A stretch of 6,705 nucleotides of DNA from NCBI GenBank assembly GCA_009781565.1, contig WQXV01000063.1, forward strand, positions 1-6,705, written 5' to 3'. This document shows, piece by piece, positions 1-6,705 of the stretch. Position 1 is the stretch's first letter, and each line of letters starts with the position of its first letter. The stretch is from Actinomycetes bacterium. Lineage in GTDB: Bacteria > Actinomycetota > Coriobacteriia > WRKU01. Below the pieces are notes generated by a model, which was given only the letters and a program-made list of their open reading frames with translations, made no database searches and was not told the origin of the DNA. The position numbers and the translations under genes were made by a program.

Positions 1-300
1 ACCTTTTGCTGTGCGCTTCATATGGCGGGGCTCTCCTATAACAACTACACGCGCGTCAACAGTGAAGGCGGAGATGCGACCCATGTCGCCGAGATCATGG
101 GGGTCAGCCTAGAAGCCCTCCAGCAGATCCGTTGGGCGGTCGCTGAGACACGCACCTGGTATCAAAACGGGACGCTCAGTCAAGCTCAAGTTCTTCAGAA
201 CATCCATCCTGATGCGAAAGGACGAACCGCAGGAGCGAAACTCACCCAAGACCTTGTTTGGTACCGTGAATGGCTCGACAACAATTTATTCTTCAAGAGA
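1..300 (+). other. Putative thioester (TED/TQXA-like) adhesion domain, N-terminally cut
   Basis: Residues 1-100. Thioester domains of Gram-positive adhesins form a bond between a Cys in an aromatic-Cys motif near their start and a Gln in a TQxxΦW motif, and can attach covalently to host amines. Here residues 1-5 read TFCCA, followed by a Gly/Tyr-rich stretch ending YTRVN (16-20), as in known family starts. Residues 81-91 hold LTQDLVWYREW, giving candidate partners Cys3 (or Cys4) and Gln83. Residues 33-60 are probably helical (IMGVSLEALQQIRWAVAET). The 80-residue Cys-Gln spacing is short compared with the longer-spaced structurally studied members, and the third motif position is Leu rather than the usual Ala. 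An upstream signal peptide should lie just before base 1. The call rests on motifs only; a non-thioester helical domain is the alternative. Confidence 0.55.
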
Positions 301-3300
301 CCATCGGTCAACTTTTCCGCAAATGAGCAGAGCTACTACTATGGAACGGGCTTCGGAGTAATCGGACTGAATGATTCGCTCGATGTCACGGTAGTCTATC
401 CATCCTCCATGGCGGTAAACGACGCAGGATATGTCGGCCCCTTCAACATTCAGTATTCTGCGGGAAGCGCTGCTTCGTTACGCCTCATCAACAATAACGG
501 ACCGAGCAATAACATCTATCCGACCTATACGGCGACAACCGATTGGGATAACGTCATCGAATCGAAGGGCGATGGTACCGGAAGTCGGCTCAATGAAATA
601 CCGATGTATACCCCGTTCTATGTCAAAGCAGCCAACGTCTCTGGTGAGCAAAACGTATTACTTACACCGAGCCAAGATATCATCACCGGCATCCTTTACG
701 AGTCGATCTTCTTTGATGGTGAGAAACAGATTCAGTACGGTCTTGAGTTCACCTATGCAGGCAAGACCGGTTTCTCCTTCTGGAATGAGACCGAACCGAT
801 CGGCGGACTGGATAAGAAGGTAGCCGTCACCGACGGTGATCCCGAGACGGTTATCGGTGAGGGAGCCTATGATATTTATCAAGAGATAATCCCCAACGAT
901 TATGCGCTGTTTCGCATGACGGTCTCAAACTATCAAGAGCTACCGACCGACTATTTGTTGATGAGCGGGCCAGATACCGGAACGATCAGGCGGATCTATA
1001 CCGCATCTCAATTAGCTTCCATGGGAAATGTACTCAACAACGGGGTTACTGATACCACGTTTCGACTTATGAACAACATCGATATGACCGAGTACTTCAA
1101 AGAGAATGTTGCGTGGCCTCAGATCACGCTGGGAACACGTTCTGTCTTTGATGGTCAGGGCTACACCATCGCGGGTTTCAACCCGACGACGACCGGTAAC
1201 AACCTCGGCTTGTTCGCCACCAACAACGGGACAGTCCGCAATCTTGTGATGACTGACTCGGTGATCACCGGCAAGACCTCAGGATATGTGTCAGGTTCCA
1301 GAGTCGGTGCAATCGCTGCGAGCAACAACAACATCATCGAGAATGTCGTACTTGATAATGTGACGGTATATGGTGCGAATTATGTTGGTGGTGTGACCGG
1401 CTATAACGAAGGCACTACCACTACGACTGGTGTGCTCCGCAACCTTACTTTGGCGAACGTTAAAGTATATGGCGGTGTGATTGATGATGGCGAGTTTGCC
1501 GGTGCCCATGCGGGAAGCTATCTGGGTGGGATTGCGGGCAGAACGCGTGGGACGATGCAAAATACAGTCCTGAAAAATGTGACGGTCGGTGGTGGAACGC
1601 TCCCTTCCGATGCCGAAGTCGAAGGTTCATACTTCGGTGGCATTGCGGGGACTAGTCTGTACCGAGGTAATGCAGCGACGGATAGAGACGCGATATGGGA
1701 ATGTCGTCTCAACGGTGTGGTGGTAGATGGTGGAAAACTTGACGACGACGATGCGCTCGCCGGAATCAATATTGGTGGAGTAGTCGGTTCGAATACTGGC
1801 GTGGTGCGAAACATCGACGCAGCCAATGTCGAAGCTCGAGGTAGAGAGAGGGTCGGCGGAATCGCCGGGCTTCACGTCTCAGATTATTCGATCATGCAGG
1901 ATGTCCATATCCACGACTCAGACATCTATGCCGCCAATATGGGCGGCGGTATGGTAGGCCTTAATAGTGAAAGAGATTTTTCCTCGTTCATGCGCTATGG
2001 TCGCTTCACTCGATGCTTTGTCGAAGATTCGACAATAACTGGAGGATCAAGACTCGGTGGCATTGTAGGAAGTACCAGTGAAACGAGCATGAGTTCTGAG
2101 TGCTTGACGGGAAACCCGATCAACTACTGTGAGGTCTCCAATGTGGAGATCAACGCGACGGGAACCGATATCGGTGGAATCGTCGGCTGGGCATCGATCG
2201 CCGGTATTGCTAACTGCAAAGTCGATGGGTTTACCATTAACCCCATTCTGGAAGATCAGATACCTGTGTCGACGACACGAGGGTATCATTACGGTGGAAT
2301 CGGCGGATTCTACCAGATCTCAAATACGGGGATCAGACTTCTGTGGAATAACAATTGGGTCAATGATTTCAACATCGACGTTGATGCGTACGGATACCAA
2401 CCGATAATCGGTGGAATCCTCGGAGCAGTAAGCAATGCTGACTATTTCAATGGAACGAACGCAAATATTTATGATTGCTTGGTCACAAACTCCTCTCTCA
2501 AAGGCAATGGTCTGACAGGCGGCATCCTCGGAGGATCGATAAATACGACAACAGTCGCCTATTCAGGTGCACTCAGAATTGCGACCTGCGATGTTTTGGA
2601 CACCACATTGGCGAGCAATCTGCGGCTCAACGAAGACAATCCTGATAACGACCTGAGCCTTTGCGAAGTACTGAGATATCAAAGCAACGCGTACTCCGCC
2701 ATGGCAGGAATCGCTGCTCGAATCTATTGCAATGGCCAAGGTACTGCCATAATCGATGGATGTCACGTTGATGTGGAGATGCTCCAATACGGTGCCCCCC
2801 TCGCCTTGACCGCAGGCATCACGCCTTCTGACAACTACAACGGTGTGAATGTCTATAACTGCTCGACAGACGGGAGCATTTGGCAAGAAGAACCGGCAAC
2901 GGTAAGCAATCAGATCGTATGGGGTGTTGGAGGCTATCGGGTCAGATGGAGTCTTTCTGAGATGGACATCGATGCCACCACTGCTTCGATCTCCGGTGTG
3001 AGTTCTCGTGGCTACTATACCGTAGGAAGCCCCAGTGCCTATAGCAGCCAAAGTGTGCTCGCGGCAAATCCAAGAATCAATACCCGATATCCGACCGGTA
3101 CGGGAGCCTTTCGGGTACTCACCGCAGTGGCTAGTGTCACCAACACCAATATACGTGCGGTCGCAGATATGAAGTTCACCTCTCATGATGCAACGATCAC
3201 GGTATCAGCTGCAAACAACTCGCTGACCTCCCAGTATGGACTTGCGGTCCCCAGAGACGACTTGCAAGATCCCGCTCAGGTCGAGACTCACTACCCAGGA

Positions 3301-6300
3301 TGGGATTTCGATACGGTATGGAATCTGCCGATAGCGCCGAGCGCGCCCAGTGCAGATGATGGTAGTTTTCCCACCCTGAAAACTATAGGGCTTTCAGACG
3401 AGAGCATCGTGGGCATTACTCCAGACAGCATGGACGGCAATACCATGGGGGCGTCCGCTTCTGTCATCGGTGCCCCTGCAATGCTAGTCAAGACACTGAG
3501 AGGCGACGTTGAAAGCGTATGGGCTTACGGTGCGATAACTCGTTATGTTCGGGATCGCTACCAAGCAGCTGACGCAGCAGCGCGAAACATCACCACCAAA
3601 GAGCTGCTCTGCGATGAATTCACCTCACTTGATGACATACTCTGTCCTGAGCTCTGTCATGATCTTGATTCGCCCAACTATACCACGCATGCCGCCACCG
3701 GCTGTCCTGTCCTCTATACGCTTGAGGGCTTAGACGAAGGTGCTTCGGTGGTCGATGCCGACTATTTCAGGTTTTATCACATGGTCGGGCCATTGACCGA
3801 TGCGGGAGTCTACACCAACACACTCATGGTCGACTGGGATAGCACCGATGCGGAGATCGAGATCAAGAGAGAGCCGATCCCGTTCTATCTTGATATAAAC
3901 AAGGGCTCGGTTGACGATCGTGTCGATCTAGAAGGTGCCGAGTTCACGCTCTATCGTTATAGCGGAGCCGATTGGACCGGCACACGCAGTATGGTCACGA
4001 CACTGGCGCCCCCGCTTGCGTCACCATTTTTGCTCCCTTCTCGTGGTTATTACGAGATTGCGGAGACACACACGCCCGACGGATATGTTGGAGATTCCCA
4101 CGTCTATCGCTTCTATCTTGAGGCAAACGATCTAATTATAGATGAGCTGCCCGAAGGTGGGCAAGGCTCTTTCGGGATGATCGTTGACGACGATGCGATC
4201 ACGCTGGTCTTTACAAGCATCAACATGCAGACACATGAAACCGAGCGAGGAGCTAACATCGCGTTGGGCGGCACCAAGACGATCGCCGAGGTAGCGCAGT
4301 GGCTGACCCTACCTGGTGGGGTGACCTTCAATTTCGAGATGATCCAGGTCGCTCGTGACGGCTCCTTCATATTGACCGAATCGGGCGGATCTCCGGTCAA
4401 GGACAGTCCTGCGATCGTGTATCGGACCGCATCACGAATCGGTGCGGGATCGTTCAGCTTTGACGAGGTCAAGGAGTTCTTCGACGGCGATTACTACTTC
4501 TTGATCACCGAGACTGCATGTAGCAGCACCGATCCGAACTGGATACTGGATGAGACGACCTACTTCGTCAAGGCGACCATAGCCAAAGACTCGACCTCGC
4601 CGACCGGTTTTATCACATCCCCGATCATGCAGGCCAACTATGACGAGCTGGTATGGGGAGAAGATGACTGGACCAACTTCGATGAGATCGCCACTGCCTA
4701 TGACCAGCAGGGTCACAGCTCTCTGAACTTTGAGAACCGCTATCATCCCAAGTCAATCACTGATGCACAGGTGATCCTTACCAAGTCAGTACTGCAATCA
4801 GAGGAGGCAAGCGTTCCGGCTGATTGGTCCTTTGACTTTGACCTGTATCGGTGGGATAGCACCTCTGGTATGGGAGCTAGTCCTGTCGCCACAGCTACCG
4901 CGACGAGCCTCGAGACCACCACGACCTTAACCCTTCCGGCTATGGATAGCCCGGGACACTACTGCTATGTGATCCGAGAGAAGGGCCCATCTGCCGGATA
5001 TGAGGATCCAGCCTGGATAAACGATAACCATGAGTACTTAGTCGAGGTGGAGGTCACCTATGTCTCCTACCTTGGCATCTTGCATGTAAACGATCCGATG
5101 AGAGTCAAGTCAAGAGAGATAGGATCCGAGGTTGGCTGGTCCGATATAGCTTGGTCTGATTACTATGATGAGTCCATCGGATTCTTTAACGACTACCAAG
5201 AATATGACGATCTGCCCACCGGGTCTCTTGTGGTGTCCAAGCTGCTTACCGGGACCGACACTGAGGCGTCCAGAGATTGGACCTTTACCGTGACCTTCTC
5301 AGATGGCGGTACCTATGATGGGGTGGCTTCCGGTGTTGCCTTCACACTCAAGGGTGAGCAGTCGCGCACCATCAGCGGCATCCCGCAAGGGGTGGTCTAT
5401 GGGGTGGCAGAGGCAGAAGCTGACAGTGACGGATATGAGACCACTTCAACCGGAGCCAGCGGAACCATGAGCGCTAATGGCGCGGTCGCTACCTTTACCA
5501 ATCATCGGGATAAAGCTCTTGGAGATCTCACGGTGTCAAAGGATCTGGTCGGCAACCATACCGAGGCGGCTAGAGACTGGACCTTTACCGTGACCTTCTC
5601 AGATGAGGGCACCTATGATGGGGTCGCATCCGGCGTGCCCTTCACGCTTAGAGGTGGACAGTCCAAAGAGATATGCGGCATTCCGCAAGGCGTGTTCTAT
5701 GCCGTTGAAGAAGCCGAAGCTGACAGCGACGGTTATCTCACCACCTCGACCGAGGCCAGCGGCACGATCAACTCCGACCTGTCCCATGCGGTCTTTACCA
5801 ACACGCGATACCAATCCGATGATCAGACCGGTATCTTGCGCGTTGAAAAACTTCTGGATGGAAACGATACCGAGGTGGGCAGAGACTGGCACTTCACGGT
5901 GATCTTTAGCGATGAAGGCACCTATGATGGAGTGGGGTCAGGAGTACCCTTCACGCTTCAGGGTGGGCAAGACCGCCTCATCACCGGCATCCCTGCCGGA
6001 GTGACCTACTCAGTTACCGAAGCAGAAGCCGACATTGATGGTTATATCACCACCTCGACCGGACAGAGCGGAGAGATCAGCTCTGATCTTTGCGAGGCCA
6101 TCTTTACCAATACCAGAAACAGTGAGGAAGTGCTCAGAGGAACTCTAAAGGTGTCAAAGGCACTTCTCGGCAACAACACCGACCCCACAGCAGACTTCCA
6201 CTTCGTCATAGACTTTAGCGATGAGGGTACCTATGACGGGGTCGCCTCAGGTGTGCCCTTCACACTCAAAGGTGGACAAGAGCGAACCATTACCGGCATA

Positions 6301-6705
6301 CCCTATCAGGTGAGCTATGCTGTCCTAGAGGTCGAAGCCGACGCTGATGGGTATATGACCACCGCAACCGGCCAGGTCGGCATCATCTCTGCGACGCCGT
6401 GTGAGGCTGCCTTTGTCAATACACGCAACCGAGCTGATACAGAGACGGGAACACTTATCGTTACCAAGGTGCTCTCAGGTAACAACACCGAGGCGGACCG
6501 CGAGTTCAGCTTTACCGTGAGCTTCTCAGATGGAGGTACCTATGATGGGGTAGCCTCAGGGGTGCCCTTCAATCTTCGTGGAGGACAGAGTCGCACGATA
6601 TCTGGCATCCCACTTGGTGTGAGTTATATCGTCGATGAGGTCGAAGCTAATACCGATGGCTACAGCACCACGGCAACCGGTGTGAGCGGAACCATCTCTG
6701 CCGAG
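1..6705 (+). CDS. Giant multidomain cell-surface adhesin/fibre protein, partial at both ends
   Basis: Frame 1 is open across all 2235 codons, with no stop, start or end in view, so this is an internal piece of a larger gene. I translated it line by line. The domain order is a thioester-like domain, beta-rich linker, GLUG beta-helix, a Cys-containing unknown segment, a CnaB-like domain, two FctA-like pilin isopeptide domains and five DUF7601-like repeats. Proteins of this style are secreted by Gram-positive bacteria, anchored to the wall by sortase and used for adhesion. The signal peptide and LPXTG anchor are not in the window and are inferred to lie outside it. There is no transmembrane segment. 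Base composition and codon use look similar from end to end, and there is no sign of a frameshift. The exact ligand cannot be read from the sequence. Confidence is high that the frame is coding and good that it is a surface protein; the biological role is inferred. Confidence 0.95.
301..990 (+). other. Beta-rich Ig-like region between thioester-like domain and beta-helix
   Basis: Residues 101-330. The first part has features often found after thioester domains in surface proteins: VGPFNIQYSAG (425-435 in bases counts as residues 145-155) and TPFYVKAANVSG near residues 204-215, both resembling strands of the TED-following beta-sandwich. Residues 270-312 (LDKKVAVTDGD, then YALFRMTVSNYQ) resemble a short DUF11-like or Ig-like module, in which a 'K..V' strand is followed by a 'Y.v.v.N' strand. 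There are no Cys residues and no membrane segments. It probably acts as a spacer or as the second half of the adhesive tip. I cannot assign a named family with certainty, and the boundaries are approximate. Confidence 0.45.
991..3390 (+). other. GLUG-type right-handed beta-helix domain
   Basis: Residues 331-1130. The entry sequence is typical of GLUG-containing surface proteins: IYTASQL (332-338), then FRLMNNIDM (354-362), a Trp-Pro near 371-372, FDGQGYTIAGF (383-393) and LGLFATNNGTVRNL (402-415). About 15 coils follow, most with a glycine turn of the GG(I/V)xG type at residues 463, 509, 546, 592, 619, 648, 686, 725, 765, 804 and 840. The exit is also typical: YPGWDFDTVWNL (1098-1109), then GSFPTLKTIG (1121-1130). 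These domains form elongated solenoids in secreted adhesins and sometimes bind ligands or polysaccharides. No catalytic residues of a pectate lyase or glycosidase are evident. The later coils (870-1090) are more degenerate. Binding partner unknown. Confidence 0.85.
1237..2871 (+). repeat. About 15 degenerate GLUG/beta-helix coils
   Basis: Residues 413-957. Each coil carries a strand of the form (N/x)-X-x-V/L followed by a short variable strand ending in Gly, then usually a GG(I/V)xG turn. Examples are RNLVMTDSVITG, ENVVLDNVTVYG, RNLTLANVKVYG, TRCFVEDSTITGG, NYCEVSNVEINAT and YDCLVTNSSLKGN. The equivalent inward-facing position X falls at residues 415, 449, 482, 522, 568, 605, 635, 672, 710, 739, 786, 826, 863, 921 and 954. 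Spacing varies from 29 to 58 residues, because loops of different size are inserted between coils. The repetition is seen at protein level; the DNA is too diverged to recombine easily. Confidence 0.8.
3391..3879 (+). other. Unrecognised segment with clustered cysteines, MBG-like end
   Basis: Residues 1131-1293, between the beta-helix and the first isopeptide domain. I do not recognise a family for the first two thirds. It contains four Cys within 32 residues (1204, 1215, 1219, 1235), an unusual density for this protein, and a probably helical stretch around 1181-1200 (RYVRDRYQAADAAARNITTK). The last third, from about 1237 (VLYTLEGLDEGA), with PLTDAGVYTNTLMVDWDS (1265-1282), resembles the end of MBG-type or other Ig-like modules, where 'DAGxYT' closes the fold. 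A disulfide-stabilised or metal-binding insertion is possible but not shown. It most likely connects the head to the stalk. Confidence 0.35.
3880..4230 (+). other. CnaB/SpaA-type isopeptide domain
   Basis: Residues 1294-1410. The fold signature is FYLDINKGS (Lys1301), then LEGAEFTLYRY (1310-1320), YYEIAETHTPDGY (1350-1362) and a final strand ITLVFTSIN ending at Asn1408. In CnaB domains a Lys in the first strand bonds to an Asn or Asp in the last, helped by a Glu in the 'YxxxET.aPxGY' strand. Here these would be Lys1301, Asn1408 and Glu1355. The intramolecular bond makes such domains resistant to force and proteases, suiting a stalk. It is the first of the cross-linked modules and directly precedes two pilin-type domains. 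The loop between 1366 and 1400 is longer than usual and acidic. Confidence 0.75.
4252..4743 (+). other. Pilin isopeptide-linkage (FctA-like) domain 1
   Basis: Residues 1418-1581. The order of motifs matches the streptococcal pilin isopeptide-linkage family: ALGGTKTI (Lys1426), VTFNFEMIQV (1441-1450), GSFSFDEV (1443-1450 of the next line, residues 1483-1490), DGDYYFLITET (Glu1504), ILDETTYFVKATI (1516-1528) and LNFENRY (Asn1579). By family analogy the bond would join Lys1426 and Asn1579 with Glu1504 as catalyst. At about 160 residues it is longer than many family members, because of inserts around 1451-1482 and 1530-1570. It is followed within a few residues by a second, shorter domain of the same type. 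Confidence 0.75.
4756..5199 (+). other. Pilin isopeptide-linkage (FctA-like) domain 2
   Basis: Residues 1586-1733. It starts AQVILTKSV (Lys1595), followed by WSFDFDLYRWDS (1609-1620), a Thr/Ala-rich strand pair, SPGHYCYVIREKG (Glu1660), HEYLVEVEVTY (1677-1687) and a last strand GFFNDY with Asn1730. These correspond in order to the family's Lys, catalytic Glu and Asn, so an intramolecular bond between Lys1595 and Asn1730 is predicted. A Cys sits at 1655 next to the catalytic strand, which is unusual. The first domain and this one share little obvious sequence beyond the motifs, so this is not a recent duplication. A short acidic linker leads into the repeat array. Confidence 0.7.
5221..5511 (+). 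repeat. DUF7601-like repeat 1
   Basis: Residues 1741-1837. Predicted isopeptide triad: Lys1747 (LVVSK), Glu1804 (YGVAE) and Asn1834 (TFTN). It differs from repeats 2-5 in having Ala instead of Pro after SGV and Glu instead of Gly in the LKGEQ turn. It belongs to the SDGG subtype, shared only with repeat 5. Confidence 0.85.
5521..5808 (+). repeat. DUF7601-like repeat 2
   Basis: Residues 1841-1936. Predicted triad: Lys1847, Glu1904 and Asn1934. It is of the SDEG subtype. A Cys at 1892 (KEICGIP) replaces the Ser or Thr found in the other copies. The linker to repeat 3 is a little longer than that between repeats 1 and 2 and is Asp/Gln-rich. Confidence 0.85.
5830..6120 (+). repeat. DUF7601-like repeat 3
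   Basis: Residues 1944-2040. Predicted triad: Lys1950 (LRVEK), Glu2007 (YSVTE) and Asn2037 (IFTN). SDEG subtype. A Cys at 2031 lies six residues before the predicted bonding Asn, a position also Cys in repeat 4. Confidence 0.85.
6139..6429 (+). repeat. DUF7601-like repeat 4
   Basis: Residues 2047-2143. Predicted triad: Lys2053 (LKVSK), Glu2110 (YAVLE) and Asn2140 (AFVN). SDEG subtype. Its middle strand reads FHFVIDFSDEG and is the most diverged of the five there. Cys2134 matches Cys2031 of repeat 3. Confidence 0.85.
6448..6705 (+). repeat. DUF7601-like repeat 5, truncated by the window end
   Basis: Residues 2150-2235. Lys2156 (LIVTK) and Glu2213 (YIVDE) keep the same 57-residue spacing as the other copies. 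The last strand with the bonding Asn, expected near residue 2243, is beyond the window. SDGG subtype, like repeat 1. Confidence 0.85.

Larger units (their letters stand above)
5221..6705 (+). repeat. Tandem array of five DUF7601-like stalk repeats, last one cut
   Basis: Residues 1741-2235. Five repeats start at residues 1741, 1841, 1944, 2047 and 2150, a period of 100 and then 103 three times. The shared signature is G-x-L-x-V-x-K at the start, FTVxFSD(G/E)GTYDGVxSGV in the middle, GIPxGVxYxVxExEAD then DGY, and FTNT at the end. Repeats of this type build rigid stalks in Gram-positive surface proteins. Repeats 1 and 2 share roughly 70% of residues by hand count and an exact 28-base block (5278-5305 and 5578-5605), so the array is fairly recently duplicated. 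More copies probably continue beyond the window before the anchor. Confidence 0.9.

Noticed and set aside
22..24. ATG at codon 8 as the gene start
   Set aside because: The frame is open upstream to base 1, the thioester-like Cys motif lies before it, and there is no purine-rich ribosome binding site just upstream. No signal peptide follows.
1741..1752. Four consecutive Asp residues (581-584) as a processing or metal site
   Set aside because: It is a single acidic loop between beta-helix coils with no supporting context.
2795..2800. Run of six C as a phase-variation tract
   Set aside because: It is short, isolated, and the frame is intact on both sides; phase-variable tracts are usually longer.
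2563..3186. A 207-codon open frame on the minus strand, and other shorter minus-strand and frame-2/3 open frames
   Set aside because: They lie entirely within the continuous frame-1 gene, show no recognisable domains and have low-complexity Arg/Ser/Thr-rich translations typical of shadows of a biased coding strand.
4741..4752. YHPK (residues 1581-1584) as a pilin polymerisation motif
   Set aside because: It only loosely resembles the YPK motif, lacks the surrounding consensus and sits in the linker right after the last strand of an FctA-like domain.
5212..5223. LPTG (residues 1738-1741) as a sortase signal
   Set aside because: It lacks the extra residue of LPXTG, is not followed by a hydrophobic segment and basic tail, and lies between two stalk domains.
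5425..5439. DxDG motifs (EADSDGY and similar) in the repeats as EF-hand or dockerin calcium sites
   Set aside because: The remaining ligand positions of a 12-residue calcium loop are absent, and the motif is a normal turn in DUF7601-like repeats.

Overview
The whole window lies inside one very long protein-coding gene on the + strand. Frame 1 reads from base 1 to base 6705 as 2235 codons with no stop. Neither the start codon nor the stop codon is in view, so the full gene is longer than 6.7 kb. I see no intergenic space, promoter, terminator, RNA gene, mobile element or CRISPR array. Residue numbers below count codon 1 as bases 1-3, so residue n covers bases 3n-2 to 3n.

The product looks like a giant cell-surface adhesin or fibre of a Gram-positive bacterium. 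From the N-terminal side, residues 1-100 look like a thioester-forming (TED/TQXA) adhesion domain, with an F-C motif at residues 2-3 and a TQDLVW motif at 82-87. Residues 101-330 are beta-rich, Ig-like linker sequence. Residues 331-1130 form a large GLUG-type right-handed beta-helix with about 15 recognisable coils. Residues 1131-1293 are an unrecognised segment containing four clustered cysteines. A CnaB/SpaA-like domain follows (1294-1410), then two domains of the streptococcal pilin isopeptide-linkage (FctA) type (1418-1581 and 1586-1733). The window ends in an array of five DUF7601-like repeats of about 100 residues (from 1741), the fifth cut by the window edge.

A plausible working model is a mechanically stable stalk of isopeptide-cross-linked domains that holds a beta-helix and a possibly covalent thioester tip away from the cell wall. 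Lys/Glu/Asn triads can be placed by eye in all seven complete stalk domains. The N-terminal signal peptide and a C-terminal sortase signal (LPXTG-like) with membrane tail would be expected outside the window and were not seen.

Organism: the architecture fits Gram-positive host-associated bacteria. G+C is about half by eye, with free use of ATA, AGA and CGA codons. Gut or oral Actinomycetota of the class Coriobacteriia, or a Bacillota relative, would fit. This is an inference from domain style, not a proven assignment.
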